Translations under genes and position numbers: made by a program
Notes under the pieces: generated by a model
The model's input: the letters and a program-made list of their open reading frames with translations, nothing else
Database searches by the model: none
Told to the model about the DNA's origin: nothing
DNA from: Fervidibacter sp032160945
Lineage (GTDB): Bacteria > Armatimonadota > Fervidibacteria > Fervidibacterales > Fervidibacteraceae
Strand: one strand, 5' to 3'
DNA: 16,747 bases
Assembly: GCA_032160945.1 (NCBI GenBank)
Contig: JAVHTL010000069.1
In this document: positions 1 through 7,602 of the stretch, piece after piece
Position numbering within the stretch: position 1 is the first letter of the stretch
How the letters are laid out: each line of letters begins with the position of its first letter

Positions 1-150
1 CGTTGGCGTGGACGAGTGTCAAAATAGAAAATGCCAGAAGCGTTGGGCAATTTCGTTCGTTGTTATGCCGTTTTGGCGCAATCTTGACAGAAAGCGTTGC
101 AAACTTCCCGACGGTGAGCGAAAGGGGATGTAGCGACGAGGTGTTTGGTA

Positions 151-3100
151 ATGGCTGATGGTCGGCACGAAAAGTTGACGCCCATGTTTCGGCAATATCA
201 GGCAATAAAGGCTCGCTACCCTGATGTTTTGGTGCTGTTTAGGCTCGGCGATTTTTACGAGATGTTCGGTGAGGACGCAAAGATTGGTTCTCAAGTTTTG
301 CAATTGGTGCTGACCTCGCGAGAAATTGGCAAGGGCAACCGTGTCCCTATGTGTGGTGTCCCTCATCACGCTGTTGAACGATACATAGCCAAGTTGTTGG
401 AAGCAGGCTACAAAGTCGCCATTTGCGACCAACTTGAAGAACCAAGCCCCAAGAAGCGACTTGTCCACCGAGATGTCACCCGAGTTTTAACTCCGGGAAC
501 GCTCGTTGAGGAGGCTTTCCTTGAAGCGAAACAATACAACTTTTTGGTTGCAATTTTCGGGGCACGGGACGAGGGACGCGGGACGGGACAAGTTGAAGGT
601 CGGTTTGGATTAGCGGTTGCGGAAGTTTCAACGGGCGAATTTGCGGTGACGGAATTGAGCGCGAAAGAATTGTGGAACGAATTGGCGAGATTGCAACCTG
701 CCGAAATTTTGCTGCCAGAAAATCTGGCGAGCGACGAAAACTTTGTCGCTCGGGTAAGGGAAGTTTGCGAGACAACCACAATTACGACCTTTGACCTTGA
801 CCCTTTCACCGAACCCGAGCACTTGCTTTGTAAGCACTTCCAAGTGGCGACCTTGGATGGCTTTGGCGTGACAGGCATGAACCTTGCGATCAGAGCCGCA
901 GCATCTGTCATCGCTTACTTGCAGCGAACTCAACTTTCGGCGTTAGAGCACTTGAAAAGTTTGAGCACTTATAGCGTCGGCGAGTTCATGTTGCTTGACA
1001 ATGCTACGCGACGCAATTTGGAATTGGTTCAATCGCTGCGCGATAACAGCGTTTACGGGACTTTGCTTTGGGTTTTGGACGAAACGGTAACTCCAATGGG
1101 CGGTCGGTTGCTTCGCCGTTGGATTTTGCAGCCTTTACTGAATGTTGAACGCATCAACGAACGGCTTGATGCCGTTGAAGCCCTTTACCGAGATACCCTT
1201 TGGCGAGAGGAAATCCGCGAGGCACTTAAAAGCGTGCCCGATTTGGAACGGCTCGTCGCACGGGTTGGGACTGGGACTGCTAACCCTCGCGATTTGGCGC
1301 AAATCAGGTCAGCATTGCAAGTCATCCCCAAGTTGCGGGAAATTGTGGGTTCTAAACCCGCACCTGATTTGCTGAAACGCATTCACGAACGATTGCACAC
1401 TGCCGACGATTTGCGCCAGCGGCTTGAGAACGCGCTTGTTGACAATCCGCCACAACGAATGACCGAAGGCGGAATTTTCCGCGACGGCTATCATCCCGAA
1501 TTGGACGAACTTCGCTATATCGCTCAACACGGCAAGGAACTGATCGCGGCGCTTGAAGCGAAAGAGCGTGAACGAACAGGCATCAAAAACTTGCGCGTTG
1601 GCTACAACCAAGTTTTCGGCTACTACATTGAAGTCACGAAGGCAAACCTTCACCTCGTCCCGAAAGACTACATCCGCAAGCAAACATTGACGGATGTTGA
1701 GCGATTTGTCACCCCGGAACTTAAGCAGTTGGAGAGCAAGGTTTTAGGTGCGGAGGAACGGATCGGACAGTTGGAGTATCAGTTGTTCGTTGAACTGAGG
1801 CAAGAGGTCGCGCAGCGAAGTCACGAACTTTTGGAGACGGCGCGGGCAATTGCCGAATTGGATGTTTTGGCGTCACTGGCAGAAGTCGCCGCAAAAAACC
1901 ATTATACCCGTCCTATCGTTGACGAAGGTGACGAAATCGTCATCAAGGAAGGTCGTCACCCTGTCATTGAGCAAGTTCAGCGTGACAAACCATTTGTGCC
2001 CAACGATTGCTACTTGGACAACCGCGAAAACCAACTGCTCATCATTACTGGACCGAACGCAGCCGGCAAATGCATTAGCCTTGACAGTTACATCTTTACC
2101 GATGCTGGCTTGTTGACTTTGAAGGAGTTAATGCCTGCGAGTGCTGCTTTTGGGGAATTTGTTCCAATACGAGCAAGGGTTAAGGGCTTGAGGGGAAAGG
2201 CACAAGCGACACATTTTTATGATGATGGAGTGCGGCGAACGCTGAAAATTCGCACTCGGTTCGGCTTCACGCTGGAAGGAACGGAACAACATCGCCTTTG
2301 GGTTCGTAATCCTGACGGCACGGAGGGATGGAAGCGTCTCGGAGAATTGCAAGTTGGCGATGTCGTTGCTATTGACACTTGTATTAACCTTTGGGGCAAA
2401 ACGATAACAATTCCGCCAATGAATTTACCGAAGCGGGTTAAACGCTACTCGCTGCCAAAGAAACTGACTCCTGACCTTGCCTACCTACTTGGGTTGCTTG
2501 TCGGTGATGGGACGCTGACTTACACCCACAGTTATGCTTTAACGACCAAAGACAGGCAAATTCGTGATGCTTTTGTTTCCTTGCATTATCAACTTTTCGG
2601 TTGTAAAGTGCGACCTTTCGGCAAGATCGGTTGGCGAGTCACAAGTCTCTTGTTGCGACAATTTCTCGCCCGTTTGGGTTTGGGCTATTGGTGCGCTGAA
2701 GAAAAGCAAGTTCCCATTTGTATCCGCAAAGCACCTCGCGACATTGTCATTGCATTTCTGCAAGGGCTATTTGATGCGGACGGATATGTTGATAAGCGTC
2801 GCGGTGATGTCCAATTGGTCACGGCTTCCGAAAGATTGGCGCAGGAAGTGCAACTTTTGCTGCTTAACCTTGGCATCCTTGCATGTCGGCGGCAAAAAGT
2901 GGTCAAAGGCAAGGTGTATCACGAGTTAAGCATCTACGGTGAACATGCTGAACGCTTCTTTAAAACGGTTGGTTTCCGATTAAAGCGCAAACAAATAAGG
3001 GAGCGTTTCCTATCGCCTCATCGGTTGCCCAATTTCGGTGTTCCTCACTTAGCATCTTTCCTGAGGAAAATTCATAACGACATTGTGAGCAGGAGGGACA

Positions 3101-4104
3101 AGCCGCAGGCTTTAAAGCGTGACAAGGCAGTAAGTAGCATCTTTTACACCTATCTTCCGAAAGGTTCAGCGCCATCATACCGAACGCTGGAAAAGTTGTT
3201 AGGATATTGTCAAGCAGATAGAGTTACGGGAACAAATGTTGTGGAACTCCAAACTCTCATCCAGCGACGCTACCTTTACGATATCGTTGTTGACATTCAA
3301 CCTTCAGAAGCCCATGTCGCCGACTTGAATGTTGAACCAGACCACTCCTATGTCGCCAACGGTTTTGTCAGTCACAATTCAACTTACCTCCGTCAAGTAG
3401 CCCTCATTGTCCTGATGGCTCAGATTGGCAGTTTTGTGCCGGCGAAGGAAGCGAAGATTGGGATTGTTGACCGCATCTTCACTCGGGTTGGCGCTCACGA
3501 TGAACTCATTCGCGGGCAAAGCACTTTCATGGTTGAGATGTCGGAGACGGCGAACATTTTGCACAACGCGACCGAACGAAGTTTGGTGCTTATTGACGAA
3601 ATCGGGCGTGGAACTTCAACATACGACGGTATCGCCATTGCTTGGGCTGTTGCTGAGGAATTGCACCGAATTGGATGCAAGTGTTTGTTTGCGACCCACT
3701 ACCATCACCTCAACGAACTTGAGAATTTGCTGCCCCGCATTAAAAACTATCGCGCAGCCGTCTTAGAAGAGGGCGACAAGGTAGTGTTTTTGTATCGCAT
3801 TGTGCCCGGCGGGACTGACCGAAGTTACGGCATCCAAGTGGCTCGGTTAGCAGGTTTGCCTGAGCGTGTGGTTGAGCGGGCAAAAGAAATTTTGGTGACG
3901 CTTGAAACGAACGACCAGAAAGTGGTGACGCCGCCGAAAACCGCAACGCAACTTATCACGACGCCGGTTCAACTCCGACTGTTTGAATTCGCCCCTCACC
4001 CTGTTTTGGAGCGTTTAAAACAAATTGACCCTGACGCTTTGACGCCCCGAGAAGCCCATTCCCTTGTTTACGAACTCAAACGAAAACTTGATGAATTGAG
4101 TTGA
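151..4104 (+). CDS. mutS: DNA mismatch repair protein MutS, intein-containing precursor
   Basis: MutS recognises base mismatches and small loops and uses ATP to signal repair. The precursor is 1317 residues. Removing the 436-residue intein leaves 881, normal for MutS. The mismatch-contact motif FYE lies at residues 35-37 in GDFYEMF. Connector, lever and clamp domains follow. The ATPase starts with ITGPNAAGK, where the intein interrupts it, and resumes as STYLRQ. Walker B LVLIDEIGRGTST is near precursor residue 1149, and the C-terminus has the usual LDPDALTP-like ending (IDPDALTPREA). I chose ATG 151 because GAGGTG at 138-143 sits 7 bases upstream. A TTG at 145 is in frame but too close to that site. 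A GGGAC-repeat insertion enlarges a loop of the connector domain. No mutL is adjacent. The identification is certain; the splicing is inferred. Confidence 0.97.
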   Translation: MADGRHEKLTPMFRQYQAIKARYPDVLVLFRLGDFYEMFGEDAKIGSQVLQLVLTSREIGKGNRVPMCGVPHHAVERYIAKLLEAGYKVAICDQLEEPSPKKRLVHRDVTRVLTPGTLVEEAFLEAKQYNFLVAIFGARDEGRGTGQVEGRFGLAVAEVSTGEFAVTELSAKELWNELARLQPAEILLPENLASDENFVARVREVCETTTITTFDLDPFTEPEHLLCKHFQVATLDGFGVTGMNLAIRAAASVIAYLQRTQLSALEHLKSLSTYSVGEFMLLDNATRRNLELVQSLRDNSVYGTLLWVLDETVTPMGGRLLRRWILQPLLNVERINERLDAVEALYRDTLWREEIREALKSVPDLERLVARVGTGTANPRDLAQIRSALQVIPKLREIVGSKPAPDLLKRIHERLHTADDLRQRLENALVDNPPQRMTEGGIFRDGYHPELDELRYIAQHGKELIAALEAKERERTGIKNLRVGYNQVFGYYIEVTKANLHLVPKDYIRKQTLTDVERFVTPELKQLESKVLGAEERIGQLEYQLFVELRQEVAQRSHELLETARAIAELDVLASLAEVAAKNHYTRPIVDEGDEIVIKEGRHPVIEQVQRDKPFVPNDCYLDNRENQLLIITGPNAAGKCISLDSYIFTDAGLLTLKELMPASAAFGEFVPIRARVKGLRGKAQATHFYDDGVRRTLKIRTRFGFTLEGTEQHRLWVRNPDGTEGWKRLGELQVGDVVAIDTCINLWGKTITIPPMNLPKRVKRYSLPKKLTPDLAYLLGLLVGDGTLTYTHSYALTTKDRQIRDAFVSLHYQLFGCKVRPFGKIGWRVTSLLLRQFLARLGLGYWCAEEKQVPICIRKAPRDIVIAFLQGLFDADGYVDKRRGDVQLVTASERLAQEVQLLLLNLGILACRRQKVVKGKVYHELSIYGEHAERFFKTVGFRLKRKQIRERFLSPHRLPNFGVPHLASFLRKIHNDIVSRRDKPQALKRDKAVSSIFYTYLPKGSAPSYRTLEKLLGYCQADRVTGTNVVELQTLIQRRYLYDIVVDIQPSEAHVADLNVEPDHSYVANGFVSHNSTYLRQVALIVLMAQIGSFVPAKEAKIGIVDRIFTRVGAHDELIRGQSTFMVEMSETANILHNATERSLVLIDEIGRGTSTYDGIAIAWAVAEELHRIGCKCLFATHYHHLNELENLLPRIKNYRAAVLEEGDKVVFLYRIVPGGTDRSYGIQVARLAGLPERVVERAKEILVTLETNDQKVVTPPKTATQLITTPVQLRLFEFAPHPVLERLKQIDPDALTPREAHSLVYELKRKLDELS
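2071..3378 (+). mobile_element. Intein with LAGLIDADG homing endonuclease, inserted in the MutS P-loop
   Basis: This in-frame insertion of 436 codons splits the MutS Walker A motif exactly between Lys and Ser of GPNAAGK/ST. It starts with Cys1 (TGC 2071) in CISLDSYIFTDAG, a typical block A. Block B TxxH is T71-E-Q-H74. The last two residues are His435-Asn436 in VANGFVSHN, and the first C-extein residue is Ser (TCA 3379). All residues needed for class 1 splicing are therefore present. Two dodecapeptide motifs, LLGLLVGDG (residues 139-147) and LQGLFDADG (230-238), keep their acidic residues D146 and D237, so the homing endonuclease looks intact. Inteins of this class spread by cutting intein-less alleles. 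Activity is inferred, not shown. Confidence 0.96.
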
Positions 4105-4157
4105 GAGTTCCGTCACCACGATAAAATTCTTTTGTGCTCTAAACATTCCACATAAAA

Positions 4158-4180
4158 CTTGCAGCGAAGAGCATTGCAAG
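4158..4180 (+). other. Small inverted repeat upstream of the histidine kinase
   Basis: CTTGCA at 4158-4163 pairs with TGCAAG at 4175-4180 across an 11-base loop, and ATTTCTTT follows. It could be a weak terminator for mutS or chance. The short stem and broken T-tract make either reading tentative. Confidence 0.25.
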
Positions 4181-4202
4181 ATTTCTTTCGGGGGTTGAGT
4201 CT

Positions 4203-5243
4203 ATGGGTGCAAAGAAGTTTGCTTTGGGAACACTAATTTTTTTGGCTTTGGTGGTAATTGGGATGTGGGATTCATACTTGGGTCTAAATTTGCCCATCTG
4301 GTCGGCTTATCTTCTTCCGATTTCTGTTGCCGCTTTGATTTTTGAAGTGTGGGGTGGGATAATCACAGGTGTGTTTGCCAGTTTGATGCTCTTTTTTCTT
4401 TCGCCAGCAGCGAGGAATTGGGGCATTGAGATTTCGCTCGGATGGGTAGCGGGTTTCATCGGTTGGGGAGGAATTTTGGGCTATCTTCAACGGCAGGCTC
4501 GTTTCTTTCATAAAGTCAGCGTGAAACTTCAAGAGCAAGAACACCTAAGAGATGCGTTCATTGATTTTCTCGTTCATGACCTTCGTTCGCCCCTAACAAG
4601 CATTATCAGTGGGCTTGAGACATTGTTGGTCTCAACTGAGGATAACTTGAAACCTGAAGACAAGGAATTGATTGAACTTGCTCTCATCGGCGCTCACAGG
4701 TTGCTAACTATGGTCAACTCAATCCTTGACCTTCGCAAGTTGGAAGAGGGAAAGTTCCCGCTTTACCTGAAGGAGTTTGACATAAAAGAGGCTTTGGGAG
4801 AAGCCATCAAGCAAGTTCAACTTTGGGCGCGCCAGAACAATGTCACTTTGCAAGGGAAATTTTCGCCCGATGTTCCAAATAGCATGATTGCTGACCGATG
4901 GGTGCTCATTCGTATCCTTGTTAATCTTACGAGCAACGCCCTGAAATATACTCCCGCCAACGGAAACATAGAAATCTCTGTGGAAAGAGACGGAGACTGG
5001 GTTCACTTCTCTGTCAAGGATCAAGGTCCTGGCATACCGAAGGAATACCTTGACCGAATATTTGACAGGTTCGTTCAAGTTGAAGCGAGGAAGGGAGGGG
5101 TAGCAGTTGGGAGTGGGCTTGGTTTGACTTTCTGCAAGTTGGCTGTGGAAGCACATGGAGGGCGAATTTGGATAGAAAGCGAAGTCGGGAAAGGAACAAC
5201 AGTTCACTTTGTTCTTCCAACTGTTGCCCGTAGCAAAGGTTAA
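4203..5243 (+). CDS. Membrane-bound sensor histidine kinase, orphan
   Basis: This is a 346-residue sensor kinase of a two-component system. About four hydrophobic segments occupy residues 5-22, 31-48, 50-68 and 76-95, with almost no periplasmic domain. It may therefore sense something in or at the membrane. A short coiled linker leads to the HisKA domain with phospho-acceptor H125 in FLVHDLRSPLTS. The HATPase_c domain shows the N box around N241-N245 (LVNLTSNALKYTP), G1 DQGPGIP (273-279), F box IFDRF (286-290) and G2 GSGLGL (303-308). All catalytic motifs are intact. The ATG at 4203 follows a G-rich stretch GGGGGTTGAG. No response regulator gene lies on either side, so partner and signal are unknown. 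It is 98 bases downstream of mutS on the same strand, and co-transcription is uncertain. Confidence 0.93.
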   Translation: MGAKKFALGTLIFLALVVIGMWDSYLGLNLPIWSAYLLPISVAALIFEVWGGIITGVFASLMLFFLSPAARNWGIEISLGWVAGFIGWGGILGYLQRQARFFHKVSVKLQEQEHLRDAFIDFLVHDLRSPLTSIISGLETLLVSTEDNLKPEDKELIELALIGAHRLLTMVNSILDLRKLEEGKFPLYLKEFDIKEALGEAIKQVQLWARQNNVTLQGKFSPDVPNSMIADRWVLIRILVNLTSNALKYTPANGNIEISVERDGDWVHFSVKDQGPGIPKEYLDRIFDRFVQVEARKGGVAVGSGLGLTFCKLAVEAHGGRIWIESEVGKGTTVHFVLPTVARSKG

Positions 5244-5294
5244 GCCAAGGGATAAATGCGATTTTTGAGTTTGAGGGCAAGGGGCAAAGAGGGA

Positions 5295-6026
5295 TTAACC
5301 TTTTCGGTTTTCCTCCTGTGCATTTTGAAAGGAGAGAATGGTATGGACAATTTCTTCGCCCAAATTTTGTGCGATGAACTTACCGACACCTTTGAGTTTT
5401 TTGAGTTCATCCAAAGAGTCAGGTTGCTTTTCAATGAGTTGGAGTATCAATTCGTCCTTGAACAACCCTGGCGCCTTATGCTTGTTGACCAATCTCGCCC
5501 TCAATAGCAGCAACTTCCACAAAAGCGGACGAAACTTCTGTGAGACCAATTTCAACTTCTTCCGAATAGCAGGTGGCTCTTTGTTTTCAAGCACCCTTTG
5601 ACCCTTTTCTGTCAGTCGGACGAAGTGAATCCCCTCAAGGTAACCTAACCTGACAAGTTCCCTGACAAAGTTCTCAATGACAGGAAGCGGATTGGGAAAG
5701 AAAACGCCCCAACTTTCTGTGCGAGCGATGTAACTTAGCCAGTTCGCCCTTATCTCACCTCTCAAAATCCCAGCGATAGTTCTCAAACCAACGCCAGGGT
5801 AAGGCATTTTTGCTACCATTTCAAGGGCTTCCCGAACGGCTTCTCGTTCACTGACAATGATGGGCTTATCTTCTGTCACTTCGTGTTCCGTAGGTTCTTC
5901 GCTCATTTCTTGGCTCATCTCTTGCGCATGTAGCATCGTTGAGGAAATTTCACTTTCAGGTCTCTTACGGGTTTTCTTGCGGGAACGACCTCTGGATTTG
6001 GTTTGAGACCTCAATTTGCCTCCCAT
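5295..6026 (-). CDS. RQC-HRDC domain protein lacking a helicase domain
   Basis: A 243-residue protein built like the C-terminal third of RecQ helicase. Residues 1-60 are a charged tail, very basic at first (RSRKKTRKR) and then acidic, probably disordered. Residues about 63-147 resemble the RQC winged helix: GVGLRTIAGILRG, then ELVRLGYLEG...RLTEKGQRVL. Residues about 165-231 match HRDC, ending in FKDELILQLIEKQPDSLDEL followed by KGVGKFIAQNLGEEIV. In RecQ these domains bind DNA forks, and RQC also binds G-quadruplexes. No DEAD-box or RecQ zinc-binding segment is present, so this is not a helicase by itself. The ATG is preceded by AAGGGGG. It starts 12 bases after the hydrolase gene ends, as the last gene of a minus-strand operon. 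Domain assignment is by eye and the function is unknown; DNA binding is likely. Confidence 0.8.
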   Translation of the reverse strand: MGGKLRSQTKSRGRSRKKTRKRPESEISSTMLHAQEMSQEMSEEPTEHEVTEDKPIIVSEREAVREALEMVAKMPYPGVGLRTIAGILRGEIRANWLSYIARTESWGVFFPNPLPVIENFVRELVRLGYLEGIHFVRLTEKGQRVLENKEPPAIRKKLKLVSQKFRPLLWKLLLLRARLVNKHKAPGLFKDELILQLIEKQPDSLDELKKLKGVGKFIAQNLGEEIVHTILSFQNAQEENRKG

Positions 6027-6038
6027 CGTGTTTCCCCC

Positions 6039-6677
6039 TTACTTTGGCATGAAAGGATTGTAAAGGCGCTCTTTGCCAATCGTTGTCCGTAGTCCGTGAC
6101 CTGGGTAAACTATCGTCTCATCTGGCAGAGACATCAAGCGATTTAAGGAACTTTGCAACTGCTCCCAACTCCCGCCGGGCAAATCTGTTCGCCCCACGCT
6201 CCCTGCAAATAAGACATCGCCAGAAAACAGATGTTTGCTACCATGAGGGCTGTCAAAGTAAAGAGCGATGTGACCTGGGGTGTGCCCTGGAAGATGAAGA
6301 ACTTGAAACGAAATTTCCCCAATTGTCAAAGTTTGACCTTCGCATAAAAACTCGTCAGGGTGAGGCACAGGTTCGGCAAGACAGCCATAAGACCTTGCTT
6401 GAATGTGTGCATTTTGAACTAAGGGAAGGTCAAGTTCGGGCAGGAAGAAAGTTGCTCCAGTTGCTTCCTTCACTGCTTTTACTGCCAACACATGATCTAA
6501 ATGCCCATGCGTTGCAACAATCGCTTTTACATTGACTTTGTGAAACTTGACGACAGCCAAAATCCGTTCAGGCTCATCCCCAGGGTCAATGATGATGCCT
6601 TCCCTTGTTTTTGGGCAAGCAACGATGTAGCAGTTGGTTTGGAAAGGACTGACGATGACGCTATCAACCAGCAACAT
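6039..6677 (-). CDS. Metallo-beta-lactamase fold hydrolase, glyoxalase II-like
   Basis: A 212-residue MBL-fold hydrolase of the short glyoxalase II (YcbL-like) type. The metal-binding signature THGHLDH is at residues 56-62. Further ligands are H132 in LPGHTPGH, D154 in FSGDVLF and H194 in YPGHG, so the di-metal site is complete. The family hydrolyses thioesters such as S-lactoylglutathione, but the substrate cannot be read from sequence. The C-terminal helical substrate-binding domain of classical glyoxalase II is absent. I placed the start at ATG 6677 because AAGGGAG lies 6 bases upstream. A TTG two codons earlier abuts that site. It is third in the minus-strand operon, 41 bases after the TPR gene and 12 bases before the RQC-HRDC gene. 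Cytoplasmic, with no signal peptide. Confidence 0.93.
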   Translation of the reverse strand: MLLVDSVIVSPFQTNCYIVACPKTREGIIIDPGDEPERILAVVKFHKVNVKAIVATHGHLDHVLAVKAVKEATGATFFLPELDLPLVQNAHIQARSYGCLAEPVPHPDEFLCEGQTLTIGEISFQVLHLPGHTPGHIALYFDSPHGSKHLFSGDVLFAGSVGRTDLPGGSWEQLQSSLNRLMSLPDETIVYPGHGLRTTIGKERLYNPFMPK

Positions 6678-6718
6678 TTCCAACTCCCTTCACCCTTTGG
6701 AAAAAATTTTGCTGCATT

Positions 6719-7594
6719 TCAGGTTTGAATTTTCTCACCCCTCATCTCCCTCTCCAGTTCTTCCTGCTCAAGTTGCTCCAAGGCTTCGTTGGCTTCTGGG
6801 TGGTGAGGGTTAATTCTCACAGACTCCCTTAACTCCTTTAACGCCTTTTCTCGGTCACCCAGTTTCCAGTAAATCATACCCATGTGGTATCGCAACTCTG
6901 GATCGTGAGGCTGAGCCTTTACTGCTTTTTCAACCCATTGGAACGCTTTTTTGTATTCGCCTCGCTGGTAATAAACCCAACCGAGGCTGTCCCAAAATGC
7001 AGGTTCTTGGGGGCGAAGTTTAATGGCTTTGGTTATCATCTTCTCCGCCTCGCCCAATTTTTCACCCAACTCAGCGAGCATGTAGCCATAGTTGTTAAGT
7101 GCAACTGCGTTGTTTGGGTCAAGTTCAATCACCTGCTCATACAACTCTTTTGCCTTTTCCCAGTTGCGCTGTGTGTAGGCGATGTCAGCAAGGATGAGGA
7201 GAGTTTCGGCTTTTGTCTTTTCGTCTTTGATTTTTGCCGTCAATTTTTCGGCTTCTTTCCATTTCTCTTGTCGCACTAAAGTGGTGACCAACAAGCCCCA
7301 CGCCTGTGAGTTGTTTGGGTCAATTTCCGTTGCTTTCCTGAGAAGCGATTCTGCCTTTTGCCAATCTCCTTGTTCCATCGCACGCTGTGCATCTTGCAAG
7401 TATCTCGTTGACTTCAACCTTTGCTGTATCCTTGAAGGGCTTAACTGGCGCTTGACCTCTTGCCACCAAACTTTTGATGCTTTGTCTTTCAGGTGAACCC
7501 ACCAAGTTGCAAAAATGAAGGCTAAAATGAAGATGGCGCAAAAAATATAGGAAGCGATGTGACGGCGCTCAACCGATTTTCGTTGCAAATCCAT
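6719..7594 (-). CDS. Membrane-anchored tetratricopeptide repeat protein
   Basis: A 291-residue TPR protein. One N-terminal hydrophobic segment (IASYIFCAIFILAFIFATWW), preceded by basic residues, anchors it to the membrane. The repeats presumably lie on one side as a protein-interaction scaffold. Roughly five or six TPR units follow, recognisable by lines such as GDWQKAESLLRKATEIDPNN, NWEKAKELYEQVIELDPNNA and GDREKALKELRESVRINPHH. The C-terminus is a charged helix. A GTG at 7606 overlaps the prmC stop (GTGA), but AGGGGTGAG at the junction is better spaced for ATG 7594, so I prefer that start; the difference is four codons. The overlap implies translational coupling to prmC. The specific partner is unknown. 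Confidence 0.9.
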   Translation of the reverse strand: MDLQRKSVERRHIASYIFCAIFILAFIFATWWVHLKDKASKVWWQEVKRQLSPSRIQQRLKSTRYLQDAQRAMEQGDWQKAESLLRKATEIDPNNSQAWGLLVTTLVRQEKWKEAEKLTAKIKDEKTKAETLLILADIAYTQRNWEKAKELYEQVIELDPNNAVALNNYGYMLAELGEKLGEAEKMITKAIKLRPQEPAFWDSLGWVYYQRGEYKKAFQWVEKAVKAQPHDPELRYHMGMIYWKLGDREKALKELRESVRINPHHPEANEALEQLEQEELEREMRGEKIQT

Positions 7595-7602
7595 TTTTTG
7601 AC

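Noticed and set aside
84..89. TTGACA as a -35 box for mutS
   Set aside because: No -10-like sequence lies 16-18 bases downstream (positions 106-113 are GC-rich). The first 150 bases hold no recognisable gene.
19..468. 149-codon minus-strand frame across the mutS start
   Set aside because: Antisense to the conserved MutS N-terminus and resembles no family; a shadow frame.
2564..2929. 121-codon + strand frame inside the intein, rich in Cys
   Set aside because: It lies in another frame of the intein endonuclease core, whose own frame shows two clear LAGLIDADG motifs. No ribosome site or family resemblance.
5268..5320. Terminator between the histidine kinase and the RQC-HRDC gene
   Set aside because: AACC-TTTTC-GGTT followed by TT is only a 4-bp stem, too weak to call.
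6884..7279. 131-codon + strand frame, very rich in Phe and Leu
   Set aside because: Antisense to the TPR gene, whose Lys and Glu codons read as Phe and Leu codons on the other strand; no start signal.
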